Of a stretch of 6,729 bases of DNA, positions 1 through 5,832 are shown in pieces. The notes below the pieces were generated by a model that worked only from the letters and a program-made list of their open reading frames with translations, did not search any database and was not told where the DNA came from. Every line of letters starts with the position of its first letter. Positions within the stretch are counted from its first letter, which is position 1. Both the position numbers and the translations under genes were made by a program. The DNA is taken from the NCBI GenBank assembly GCA_023435545.1, contig JAEYRQ010000534.1, forward strand, positions 1 through 6,729, given 5' to 3'. The DNA is from Pseudomonadota bacterium. GTDB lineage: Bacteria; Pseudomonadota; Alphaproteobacteria; Rhizobiales; Tepidamorphaceae.

Positions 1-563
1 GCGAACAACAGGTCGACGATCTGGCTGCCGGTGCGTGCGTCGAGGTTGCCGGTCGGCTCGTCGGCGAACAGGATCGCCGGCTCGACGATCAGCGCGCGGG
101 CGAGCGCGACGCGCTGCTGCTCGCCGCCGGAGAGTTCGGCCGGATAGTGGCTGGTGCGCTCGGCAAGGCCGACCCGCGCCAGTTCGTCTGCGGCGCGCTC
201 GAAGGCATCGGCGCGGCCGGCGAGTTCAAGCGGCACCGCGACGTTCTCCAGCGCGGTCATGTTCTGGATCAGGTGGAAGGACTGGAAGACGATGCCTACA
301 TTGCGGCCACGGAAACGCGCGAGGCCGTCCTCGTCGAGCCGCGAGAGATCCTCCCCTGCGACCCGCACGAGTCCGGAATCGGCCGGCTCCAGGCCGGCGG
401 AGACCATCAGCAGGGTGGATTTGCCGGAACCGGACGGTCCAATGATACCAACCGCCTCACCGGCACCTATATCGAGGCTGATACCCTTGAGCACATGGAC
501 CCTGGCGGCACCGGTGCCCAGGCTCAGATGCACGTTTTCGAGACGGATGGCGACATGCGGCAC
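1..563 (-). CDS. ybbA: YbbA/LolD-type ABC transporter ATP-binding protein (partial, C-terminus beyond left edge)
   Basis: ATPase subunit of an FtsX-type (MacB/LolD superfamily) ABC system; such ATPases work at the cytoplasmic face of the inner membrane with a permease that moves or releases lipids, lipoproteins or other envelope substrates. Of the 187 complete codons present I can see Walker [10 protein letters not shown] (42-50), the Q-loop Gln94 in FQSFHLI, the signature LSGGEQQR (144-151), Walker B ILFADEP with catalytic Glu169, and the D-loop GNLD (172-175). The H-loop lies outside the window. The stretches FQSFHLI, ALENV and [14 protein letters not shown] followed by [10 protein letters not shown] resemble E. 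coli YbbA closely. The GTG start at 561-563 is the earliest possible: an in-frame TAA lies only two codons upstream, and GGGGGAG (573-579) sits 9 nt before it. The gene is divergent from a tesA-like esterase, as ybbA is in E. coli, which supports YbbA over LolD. The partner permease should follow to the left. The family assignment is firm; the substrate is unknown. Confidence 0.93.
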   Translation of the reverse strand, partial: MPHVAIRLENVHLSLGTGAARVHVLKGISLDIGAGEAVGIIGPSGSGKSTLLMVSAGLEPADSGLVRVAGEDLSRLDEDGLARFRGRNVGIVFQSFHLIQNMTALENVAVPLELAGRADAFERAADELARVGLAERTSHYPAELSGGEQQRVALARALIVEPAILFADEPTGNLDARTGSQIVDLLF

Positions 564-590
564 GCAGAGTTACTCCCCCGACGCGACCCT

Positions 591-607
591 GGGCGGGACA
601 ACCGCCC
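591..607. repeat. Inverted repeat GGGCGG-N5-CCGCCC in the ybbA/tesA divergent gap
   Basis: Perfect 6-bp arms (591-596 and 602-607) flank GACAA. The repeat lies between the GTG start of the ATPase gene and the preferred GTG start of the esterase, where promoters for both should be. It could be an operator or a leader hairpin. In GC-rich DNA such arms also arise by chance, and if the esterase starts at 555 the repeat would be coding. Confidence 0.35.
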
Positions 608-641
608 GAGATATGGGGCAATCCGGCGTCTGGTCCAAGGC

Positions 642-1277
642 GTGACGGTCGCTTTGTTCGCAGCTGCACTCCTCGCAGCCCCCGCCTCGGCCGATCCGAT
701 CCGCATCGTCGCACTGGGCGACAGCCTGACGGCGGGATACGAGCTGCCGCCTGCCGCTGCATTTCCGGCGAAGCTGGAAGCAGCGCTGCGGGAGCGGGGA
801 CACGATGTCGTGATCGCCAATGCCGGGGTCTCCGGCGATACCTCGCGGGCCGGCCTGGAGCGGCTGGACTGGTCGATTCCCGACGGTACGGAGGGGGTGA
901 TCGTCGAACTCGGCGCCAACGACGCTTTGCGCGGCATCGATCCGGCGACGACGCGTGACAACCTGGACGAGATCGTCGCGCGCCTGACCGATCGCGGCAT
1001 CGACGTGCTGGTCGCCGGCATGCTGGCGCCGCGCAACCTCGGCGAAGCCTATCGCAAGGTGTTCGACGTCATGTTCGAGGAGATCGCCGGGGAGTACGAC
1101 GCCCTGTTCTATCCCTTCTTTCTGGAGGGCGTCGCGACCGACGCGGCTCTCAATCTAGACGACGGTATTCATCCGAACGCGGACGGGGTAGGTGTCATCG
1201 TCGAGAATTTCCTGCCATACGCGGAAGAGCTGATCGAGCGTATCGAGGCGCGCCGCGCCAACGGCTCGGACGGCTGA
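642..1277 (+). CDS. tesA: TesA-type secreted arylesterase / acyl-CoA thioesterase I (SGNH/GDSL hydrolase)
   Basis: Periplasmic serine hydrolase of the SGNH fold; TesA enzymes cleave acyl thioesters, aryl esters and lysophospholipids. Numbered from GTG 642 (211 aa), block I is GDS with nucleophile Ser28, the block II oxyanion Gly65 lies in NAGVSGD, block III is GAND with Asn93, and block V DGIH supplies Asp174 and His177, so the active site is complete. A hydrophobic segment ending in PASA before DPIR is the signal peptide (residues 1-17). The start is uncertain. GTG 642 leaves a short signal peptide with no basic n-region and a poor ribosome site (AAGG only 1 nt away). ATG 555 would add 29 residues ending in IRRLVQG, a natural n-region, but it would overlap the divergent ATPase start and use TTA and AGA, codons that look rare here. 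I prefer 642. The reading frame stays open back to 147, but there it runs antisense to the ATPase. First gene of the plus-strand cluster; the Tas-type gene follows 35 bp later. Confidence 0.88.
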   Translation: MTVALFAAALLAAPASADPIRIVALGDSLTAGYELPPAAAFPAKLEAALRERGHDVVIANAGVSGDTSRAGLERLDWSIPDGTEGVIVELGANDALRGIDPATTRDNLDEIVARLTDRGIDVLVAGMLAPRNLGEAYRKVFDVMFEEIAGEYDALFYPFFLEGVATDAALNLDDGIHPNADGVGVIVENFLPYAEELIERIEARRANGSDG

Positions 1278-1312
1278 CATCCTTCCGGACGCATTTTCCA
1301 CGGGGGCATCGA

Positions 1313-2362
1313 ATGGACTACCGCCGTCTCGGACGGACCGACCTGCGCGTCAGCGCGCTGGGGCTCGGCACCATGACCTTTGGCGAGCAGAATACCGAGG
1401 CCGAGGGCCATGCGCAGATGGACCTCGCGGTCGATCGCGGCATCAACCTGTTCGACACCGCCGAACTTTACCCGATCCCGCCGAAGGCCGAGACCCAGGG
1501 CCGCGCCGACCGGATCATCGGCTCGTGGCTGAAGAGCAGGCGGTGCCGCGACAGGATCGTTCTGGCCTCCAAGGTGGTCGGCTACAGCGAGAACGGCTGG
1601 TTCCGCGACGCCGGGGCGCCGACCCGCCTGACCCGGGCGCAGGTGCACGAGGCGATCGACAAGGGTTTGAAGCGGCTCGGCACCGATTATATCGACTTGT
1701 TCCAGATGCACTGGCCGGATCGGCCGGTGACCGGCTTCGGCTCGGTGCCGACCGTCTACAGGCTGCCGGAGGCACGCGAGGAGGTCGCGATCGAGGAGAC
1801 GCTCGCGGCGCTGGGCGATGCGGTGACGGCCGGCAAGATCCGCCATGTCGGCGTCTCCAACGAATCGCCCTGGGGCGCGATGCGCTGTCTCCAGCTCGCC
1901 GAGACGCAGGGGCTGCCGCGCATCCAGTCGATCCAGAACGCCTACAGCCTGGTCAACCGGACGTTCGAGACCGGTCTCGCCGAGATCGCCGTTCGTGAGG
2001 ATGTCGGACTTATCGCCTATTCCACGCTCGCCCAGGGGTTCCTGACCGGCAAGTATCTCGGCGGGGCGCTGCCGGTCGGCGCCCGCAAGACCCTGTTCAA
2101 CCGGTCGCAGCGCTACGAGACGCCGGGCGCGGATGCGGCGATCGCGGCCTATGTGGCGCTCGCAGCCGAGCTCGGCGTCGACCCGGCCCGGCTCGCGATC
2201 CGCTTCGCGGCCACCCGTCCGTTCACGACGTCGGTACTGCTTGGGGCAACCAGCATGGGGCAGCTCGAGACCGACATATCCGGCTTCGAGCTCGCCTGGA
2301 CGCCGGAGATCGAGGCGAGGATCGACGCGATCCACCTGATCCATCAGAATCCATGCCCGTAG
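1313..2362 (+). CDS. tas: Tas-type NADP(H)-dependent aldo/keto reductase
   Basis: Cytosolic (beta/alpha)8-barrel oxidoreductase of the aldo/keto reductase superfamily, reducing carbonyls with NADPH; the natural substrate of Tas is not settled. The 349-aa length is close to E. coli Tas (about 346 aa), and diagnostic stretches are shared: LGLGTMTFGEQN near the N-terminus (17-27), AELYPIPPKAETQG (50-63), GKIRHVGVSNE in the middle, QNAYSLVNR, LTGKYL and LLGATSMGQL near the C-terminus. The catalytic tetrad is visible as Asp48, Tyr53, Lys87 and His133, the last in QMHWP. The GLGTMTFGEQ start and the Pro-rich stretch after the catalytic Tyr separate it from generic aldo/keto reductases. ATG 1313 is preceded by GGGGG (1302-1306) at 6 nt. 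It sits 35 bp after the esterase and 31 bp before thpR. In E. coli, tas was named for suppressing a tyrosine auxotroph. Family identification is secure; physiological role unknown. Confidence 0.93.
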   Translation: MDYRRLGRTDLRVSALGLGTMTFGEQNTEAEGHAQMDLAVDRGINLFDTAELYPIPPKAETQGRADRIIGSWLKSRRCRDRIVLASKVVGYSENGWFRDAGAPTRLTRAQVHEAIDKGLKRLGTDYIDLFQMHWPDRPVTGFGSVPTVYRLPEAREEVAIEETLAALGDAVTAGKIRHVGVSNESPWGAMRCLQLAETQGLPRIQSIQNAYSLVNRTFETGLAEIAVREDVGLIAYSTLAQGFLTGKYLGGALPVGARKTLFNRSQRYETPGADAAIAAYVALAAELGVDPARLAIRFAATRPFTTSVLLGATSMGQLETDISGFELAWTPEIEARIDAIHLIHQNPCP

Positions 2363-2393
2363 CGCCACGCGCGCGCCGCTCAAGGAGGCCACG

Positions 2394-2930
2394 ATGCCCC
2401 GACTGTTCACCGGGATCGAGTTGCCGGCCGATGCGGTCGCGATGCTGACCGGCCTGCGCGGCGGGCTGCAGGGCGCGCGCTGGATCGATCCGGAGAATTA
2501 TCACATCACCTTGCGCTTCATCGGCGATGTCGACGGGCATGTCGCCCATGCCGTGGCCGAGACGCTGGACCGTATCCGCCGGCCCGCCTTCGACGTCACC
2601 ATCGCCGGCATCGACGCCTTCGGCGGGCGAAAGCCGCATTCGGTCTTGGCAAAGGTTGCACCGGAGCCGCAGCTCAGCGCCCTGCAGGCGGAGCAGGAAC
2701 GGCTGATGCAGATGCTGGGCCTGCCGCCCGACCCGCGCAAATTCGCCCCCCACGTCACCGTCGCGCGGCTGAAGGGCGTGCCGGCCTCGGCGGTCGCATC
2801 CTACATCCAGGCTCGCGGCGGCTTCCACTGGGGACCGGTGCGGGTCGAGCGTTTCGTGCTGTTCTCGTCGCGCTCGGGAACCGGTGGCGGACCCTATGTC
2901 GTTGAGGAGGCCTACCCGCTGGACGGGTGA
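2394..2930 (+). CDS. thpR: RNA 2',3'-cyclic phosphodiesterase ThpR (LigT, 2H phosphoesterase family)
   Basis: ThpR opens RNA 2',3'-cyclic phosphates to 2'-phosphates and in vitro can join tRNA half-molecules by a reversible 2'-5' linkage, hence the older name 2'-5' RNA ligase. The two defining HxTx motifs of the 2H superfamily are present: HITL with His37/Thr39 and HVTV with His120/Thr122. The N-terminal [11 protein letters not shown], the block [13 protein letters not shown], the [11 protein letters not shown] block and a C-terminal [21 protein letters not shown] are all typical, and 178 aa is the usual length. AAGGAGG (2382-2388) lies 5 nt before ATG 2394, one of the strongest ribosome sites in the window. 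It is translated in the same direction as tas (31 bp upstream) and the pterin dehydratase (23 bp downstream). No tRNA gene or RNA ligase/kinase partner lies nearby, so its RNA target cannot be inferred from context. Confidence 0.95.
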   Translation: MPRLFTGIELPADAVAMLTGLRGGLQGARWIDPENYHITLRFIGDVDGHVAHAVAETLDRIRRPAFDVTIAGIDAFGGRKPHSVLAKVAPEPQLSALQAEQERLMQMLGLPPDPRKFAPHVTVARLKGVPASAVASYIQARGGFHWGPVRVERFVLFSSRSGTGGGPYVVEEAYPLDG

Positions 2931-2943
2931 GGCGGAGACGCAC

Positions 2944-2948
2944 GGAGG
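2944..2948 (+). promoter_or_regulatory. Ribosome binding site GGAGG that sets the pterin dehydratase start
   Basis: GGAGG lies 5 nt before ATG 2954. It favours that start over GTG 2927, which overlaps the thpR stop codon (GTGA) and would prepend an Arg-rich MRRRRTEDD unlike the family N-terminus. Confidence 0.75.
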
Positions 2949-2953
2949 ACGAT

Positions 2954-3247
2954 ATGGCCGAGAAACTGACTGGCAGCGCCCGCGCCGAAGCGCTGGCGGA
3001 ACTGGCGGGGTGGCGCGAGGTCGAGGGGCGCGACGCGATCGAGCGGACCTACAGCTTCAAGGACTTCAACGAGGCGTTCGGCTTCATGGCGCGGGTGGCG
3101 CTCGTGGCCGAGAAGATGGACCACCACCCCGAATGGCGTAACGTTTACCGCACCGTCGAGGTGACGCTGTCGACCCATGACGCAGGCGGCCTCACGATGC
3201 GTGACGTGGAGCTCGCCAGGGCGATGGATGCCATCGCCGGCCGCTGA
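2954..3247 (+). CDS. phhB: Pterin-4a-carbinolamine dehydratase (PhhB/DCoH family)
   Basis: Small cytosolic enzyme that dehydrates 4a-hydroxytetrahydrobiopterin so that the pterin cofactor of aromatic amino acid hydroxylases, chiefly phenylalanine hydroxylase, can be recycled; some bacterial members are proposed to act in other pterin or molybdopterin contexts. The 97-aa protein matches the family length. The signature KMDHHPEW gives catalytic His57 and His58, and STHDAGGLT gives His75, equivalent to the three active-site histidines of DCoH (61, 62, 79 in the rat enzyme). The N-terminal [16 protein letters not shown] helix region is also characteristic. Start chosen at ATG 2954 because of the GGAGG just upstream. 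It is the last gene of the plus-strand cluster, 23 bp after thpR, and ends 21 bp from the convergent dehydrogenase. No phenylalanine hydroxylase gene is in the window, so its use in this organism is open. The gene name is by family. Confidence 0.93.
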   Translation: MAEKLTGSARAEALAELAGWREVEGRDAIERTYSFKDFNEAFGFMARVALVAEKMDHHPEWRNVYRTVEVTLSTHDAGGLTMRDVELARAMDAIAGR

Positions 3248-3274
3248 CACCCGCTGGGGGCACGCCGGTCAGCG
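3242..3274. terminator. Possible bidirectional terminator spanning two convergent stop codons
   Basis: CGCTGAC (3242-3248) and GTCAGCG (3268-3274) form a perfect 7-bp inverted repeat with a 19-nt GC-rich loop. Each arm contains one of the two convergent TGA stop codons. There is no T-tract on either strand, so it is not a classical intrinsic terminator. It may still help separate the convergent transcripts, or be chance. Confidence 0.3.
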
Positions 3275-4054
3275 CGGCGCCAGGCGGATCGCCCCGTCGA
3301 GCCGGATACCGAAGCCGTTGAGCATCGGGTTCTCGCAGATCGAGCGCACCAGCATGGCATATTCCGAGGGATCCCCAAGCCGCTGCGGGAACGGCACGCT
3401 GGCGGCAAGCGACTGGCGGACCTCCTCGCTCAGCCCGTCGAACATCGGCGTGTAGAACAGGCCCGGCATGATGGTCACCGCGCGGATGCCGTCCTTGGCC
3501 AGATCGCGCGCCATCGGCAGCGTCATCCCGAGCACGCCGCCCTTCGAGGCGGCATAGGCGAGCTGGCCGATCTGGCCGTCGGTGGCGGCAACCGAAGCCG
3601 TCATCACGATCAGGCCGCGCTCGCCGTCCTTGCCGACGGGATCGGCGGCCAGCATCCCTGCCGCCGACTGCGAGGCGACGTTGAAGGTGCCGATCAGGTT
3701 GATCGTGATCGTCTTCACGAATGCCGCATGGTCGTGGGCAACGGCCTCGCCGGTGTCGCGCTTGCGGCTGGCAGTCTTCTGGGCGATGGCGATGCCGGCG
3801 CAATTGACCGCGATCCGCTCCTGGCCGTGGGCAGCGCGCGCCTTCGCCAGCGCCTCGGCGACGCTGGCAGGATCGGTGACGTCGCAGCGGCAGAACACCC
3901 CGCCGGTCTCGCGGGCGACCATCTCGCCGCGCTCGGCATTGAGGTCGAGCAGCGCCACCCTTACGCCCGCACCCGCCAGCATGCGGGCGGTGGCCTCGCC
4001 CAGACCCGAGGCGCCGCCGGTGATGACGGCAGCGATGTCCTTGCCCAGTTCCAT
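3269..4054 (-). CDS. HSD10-type short-chain dehydrogenase (3-hydroxyacyl-CoA / 17-beta-hydroxysteroid dehydrogenase type 10-like)
   Basis: Classical SDR enzyme of 261 aa that oxidises secondary alcohols with NAD+. Visible features: glycine-rich TGGASGLG (12-19); Asp37 at the end of beta-2, favouring NAD(H) over NADP(H); CDVTD (57-61); NCAG (84-87); Asn119; and the catalytic Ser154-Tyr167-Lys171 in TASVAA and YAASKGG. Similarity to mitochondrial HSD10 runs the whole length: IAVNCAGIAIAQKT, the NLIGTFNV block, GQIGQLAYAASKGGVLGMTLP, the VPFPQRLGDPSEYA block and the C-terminal NGFGIRLDGAIR. This points to short-chain L-3-hydroxyacyl-CoA oxidation, as in branched-chain amino acid or fatty acid catabolism; the exact substrate is inferred. 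ATG 4052-4054 has GGAG (4062-4065) 7 nt upstream. It stands alone, convergent with phhB and divergent from the DUF1232 gene, with no thiolase or acyl-CoA dehydrogenase nearby. Confidence 0.92.
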   Translation of the reverse strand: MELGKDIAAVITGGASGLGEATARMLAGAGVRVALLDLNAERGEMVARETGGVFCRCDVTDPASVAEALAKARAAHGQERIAVNCAGIAIAQKTASRKRDTGEAVAHDHAAFVKTITINLIGTFNVASQSAAGMLAADPVGKDGERGLIVMTASVAATDGQIGQLAYAASKGGVLGMTLPMARDLAKDGIRAVTIMPGLFYTPMFDGLSEEVRQSLAASVPFPQRLGDPSEYAMLVRSICENPMLNGFGIRLDGAIRLAPR

Positions 4055-4095
4055 GAATCGTCTCCGAGAGTTTTCTTTCTGGCCTCAGTTGCGGC

Positions 4096-4124
4096 CGTCT
4101 TAGACGATCGGCGCGGGGCTGCAA
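4096..4124 (-). promoter_or_regulatory. Tentative promoter with embedded palindrome upstream of the HSD10-type gene
   Basis: On the minus strand, TTGCAG (4124-4119) and TAAGAC (4102-4097) are 16 nt apart, a weak sigma-70-like pair about 45 nt from the ATG. The -10-like element falls inside the palindrome CGTCT-T-AGACG (4096-4106), a plausible operator position. Both calls are by eye and could be chance. Confidence 0.25.
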
Positions 4125-4183
4125 ACGGGCTCGCTTGCGGAAATCGTCGCAGGGGCCATGTTTAGGGAGACACACCGTCAACC

Positions 4184-4189
4184 GGAGAG
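4184..4189 (+). promoter_or_regulatory. Ribosome binding site GGAGAG favouring GTG 4197 for the DUF1232 gene
   Basis: GGAGAG ends 7 nt before GTG 4197. The competing ATG 4158 has only GGGG at 2 nt, too close for normal initiation. Confidence 0.5.
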
Positions 4190-4196
4190 ACGAGCC

Positions 4197-4577
4197 GTGA
4201 GCGCCGGAGACACCGCCCGCTGGACGGGCGCCGAGATGCAGTTGCCCGCCGTGGCCGCCGCAAACGAGAAGCGGGTGCGCGGTGGCTTCTGGCCGAAGCT
4301 GCGCCGGGGCGCCGGACGGCTGCCATTCGCCCACGACCTCGTCGCCGCCTGGTACTGCGCCATCGATCCGGCGACGCCGTTCCGGGTCCGGGCGGTGCTG
4401 TTCGGGGCGCTCGCATACTTCGTGATGCCGGTCGACGCGATTCCCGACGTGCTCGCCGTGGCGGGCTTCACGGACGACGCCTCGGTGCTGCTCGCCGCGC
4501 TGACCGTGGTGGGCGCGCACATCACCCCGAAGCATCGGGAGAAGGCGGCGGACGCGTTGAGCGAGCTGGAACGCTAG
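4197..4577 (+). CDS. DUF1232 (YkvA-type) small membrane-associated protein
   Basis: Protein of unknown function, 126 aa from GTG 4197 (139 aa if ATG 4158 is used). The DUF1232 core occupies roughly residues 58-98: TPFRVRAVLFGALAYFVMPVDAIPD, then GFTDD (90-94). The diagnostic PVDAIPD motif (78-84) closes a hydrophobic segment (about 67-77) long enough to dip into or cross the membrane, followed by a second hydrophobic stretch (about 95-108). The first 45 residues are polar and basic (KRVRGGFWPKLRRG) and probably cytoplasmic. I chose GTG 4197 because GGAGAG precedes it at good spacing; the first 13 codons from ATG 4158 (MFRETHRQPERRA) look unlike the family. It is divergent from the HSD10-type gene and its stop is 34 bp from that of the convergent oxidoreductase, so it is probably transcribed alone. 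Family membership is clear; function is not known to me. Confidence 0.87.
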   Translation: MSAGDTARWTGAEMQLPAVAAANEKRVRGGFWPKLRRGAGRLPFAHDLVAAWYCAIDPATPFRVRAVLFGALAYFVMPVDAIPDVLAVAGFTDDASVLLAALTVVGAHITPKHREKAADALSELER

Positions 4578-4611
4578 GCGGTCGGCATTCGCCTGGGCCG
4601 GTTTTGCCAGC

Positions 4612-5592
4612 CTACTGCCCTACGACAACGACGGCCTTGCCCTTGACCTCTCGGCGCGCCAGCGCCTCGAGCGCCTCGGCGGTGCGCTCCAGCGGATAGC
4701 GACCGTGGATCGCGACCTTCAGCCGACCCTCGGCGAGCCAGCCGAGCAGGCGTTCGGTGTTTGCGCGATCTGCCTCCGGCTCGACCTCGGAGAACTTCCC
4801 GTAGAACACGCCGACAATGTCGCAGCCCTTGAGCAGCACCAGGTTGAGCGGGATCTTCGGGATCTGGCCGGCCGCAAAGCCGATCACCAGGTAGCGGCCC
4901 TGCCAGGCCATGGAGCGCAGCGCCGGCTCGGCATAGTCGCCACCGACCGGATCGTAGACGACGTCGACCCCCCTGCCGCCGGTCAGCTCCTTCAGGCGCT
5001 CCTTGAGGTCCTCGCGTGCGTAGTCGACGACCTCGTCGGCGCCGAGCGCGCGGCAGAAGTCGAGCTTGTCGGGAGAGGAGGCGGCAGCGATCACCCGGGC
5101 TCCCAGGAGTTTGCCGATCTCGACGGCGGCCGCTCCGACGCCGCCGGAGGCGCCGAGCACCGCGAGAGTCTCGCCCGGCTTCAGCCTCGCCCGGTCGGCC
5201 AGCGCGTGCAGGGTCGTGCCGTAGGTGACGATCAGGCCCGCCGCCTGCTCCGGATCGGCGCCGGCCGGCACGCGGACCAGCTTGGCCGCCGGGACGACGA
5301 CGATCTCGCGGCAGGCGCCCCAGCCGGGGAAGCCGGCGACGAGATCGCCCTCGGCGAAGCCCTCGACACCCTCACCGACCTCGGCCACGGTGCCGCAAAA
5401 CTCGGCGCCCGGCGAGAATGGCATGTCCGGCTTGAACTGGTACTTTCCCTCGATGATCAGCGTGTCGAAGAAGTTGAGGGCCGCCGCCCGCACCCTGACC
5501 GCGACCTCGCCGGGGCCGGGCCGGGGCTCGGGCATGTCCCGCACGACGAGGGTCGAGGGCGGCCCGTATGTCTCGCAGAGGACGGCTTTCAT
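4612..5592 (-). CDS. Quinone oxidoreductase-like MDR enzyme (NADPH:quinone reductase / zeta-crystallin family)
   Basis: Medium-chain dehydrogenase/reductase of 326 aa, of the zinc-free quinone oxidoreductase branch that transfers hydride from NADPH to quinones or alpha,beta-unsaturated carbonyls. Order of features: N-terminal GroES-like domain (about 1-120) with ALNFFDTLIIEGKYQ, PFSPGAEFCGTVAEVG and GDLVAG; the hinge QAAGLIVTYGTTLHAL (116-131); Rossmann domain with LGASGGVGAAAVEIGK containing the nucleotide-binding loop (146-161); VVYDPVGG (211-218) and RYLVIGFAAG (233-242) lining the cofactor site; C-terminal EGRLKVAI and GKAVVVV. The catalytic zinc ligands of alcohol dehydrogenases and the four-Cys structural zinc loop are not seen. 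Start chosen at ATG 5590-5592 because AAGGAAG lies 8 nt upstream and the protein then begins MKAVLCETYGPP as relatives do; an in-frame ATG at 5661 would add 23 atypical residues. It stands alone, convergent with the DUF1232 gene. Substrate not determinable. Confidence 0.93.
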   Translation of the reverse strand: MKAVLCETYGPPSTLVVRDMPEPRPGPGEVAVRVRAAALNFFDTLIIEGKYQFKPDMPFSPGAEFCGTVAEVGEGVEGFAEGDLVAGFPGWGACREIVVVPAAKLVRVPAGADPEQAAGLIVTYGTTLHALADRARLKPGETLAVLGASGGVGAAAVEIGKLLGARVIAAASSPDKLDFCRALGADEVVDYAREDLKERLKELTGGRGVDVVYDPVGGDYAEPALRSMAWQGRYLVIGFAAGQIPKIPLNLVLLKGCDIVGVFYGKFSEVEPEADRANTERLLGWLAEGRLKVAIHGRYPLERTAEALEALARREVKGKAVVVVGQ

Positions 5593-5600
5593 CGGCAGGG

Positions 5601-5608
5601 CTTCCTTC
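5601..5608 (-). promoter_or_regulatory. Ribosome binding site GAAGGAAG that sets the quinone oxidoreductase start
   Basis: Read on the minus strand, GAAGGAAG lies 8 nt before ATG 5592. It supports this start over the longer in-frame option at 5661. Confidence 0.7.
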
Positions 5609-5691
5609 CCGGATATCGACGGATCGACTTCGGGCATAGAGGAGCCGGAGTTGGGCGGCAAGTCGCCGCTCCTGAACGCGCCGGATCACGC

Positions 5692-5702
5692 ATTGTTACA
5701 AT
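5692..5702. repeat. Palindrome ATTGT-T-ACAAT in an AT-rich patch; CATTGTT half repeated at 5721
   Basis: Perfect 5-bp arms surround a single T, in the only conspicuously AT-rich patch of the window. CATTGTT occurs at 5691-5697 and again at 5721-5727, 30 bp apart in the same orientation. Dyad symmetry plus repeated half-sites spaced about three helical turns apart fits a transcription factor site for one or both divergent genes, but no regulator is identified. Confidence 0.4.
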
Positions 5703-5815
5703 TCGTCAAATTATCGCCGCCATTGTTGGGCAAGCGATGATCAACCCGGCGTCGACCCCGTCGCGGACAGGGGGCTGTTTGACGCGACAGGACGAATCAC
5801 GCCGTCTCAACCCCA

Positions 5816-5832
5816 GGCCACGCGCGGTGGCC
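5816..5832 (+). repeat. Hairpin GGCCAC-GCGCG-GTGGCC in the ialB leader
   Basis: A perfect 6-bp inverted repeat with a 5-nt loop ends 26 nt before ATG 5859. It could form a stable stem in the mRNA leader or serve as an operator. There is no T-tract, so it is not an obvious attenuator. Confidence 0.45.

Noticed and set aside
147..554. N-terminal extension of the esterase reading frame
   Set aside because: The frame stays open back to 147 but lies antisense to the conserved ATPase core, including Walker A and the signature motif. The signal peptide further on shows that the true start is much later.
1169..2410. 413-codon minus-strand open frame opposite tas
   Set aside because: It is antisense to an aldo/keto reductase with an intact active site, and its translation has no recognisable domain.
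2927..2953. GTG 2927 as the pterin dehydratase start (GTGA overlap with the thpR stop)
   Set aside because: The overlap is attractive for coupling, but it would add an Arg-rich nonapeptide, while GGAGG sits ideally before ATG 2954.
3192..4535. 447-codon minus-strand open frame
   Set aside because: It crosses the HSD10-type gene in another frame and the antisense of the DUF1232 gene, with low-complexity Arg/Gly/His-rich sequence. It is a shadow of real genes.
5779..5784. TTGACG as the -35 of an ialB promoter
   Set aside because: The hexamer is good, but nothing resembling a -10 lies 16-18 nt downstream, so I do not call a promoter.
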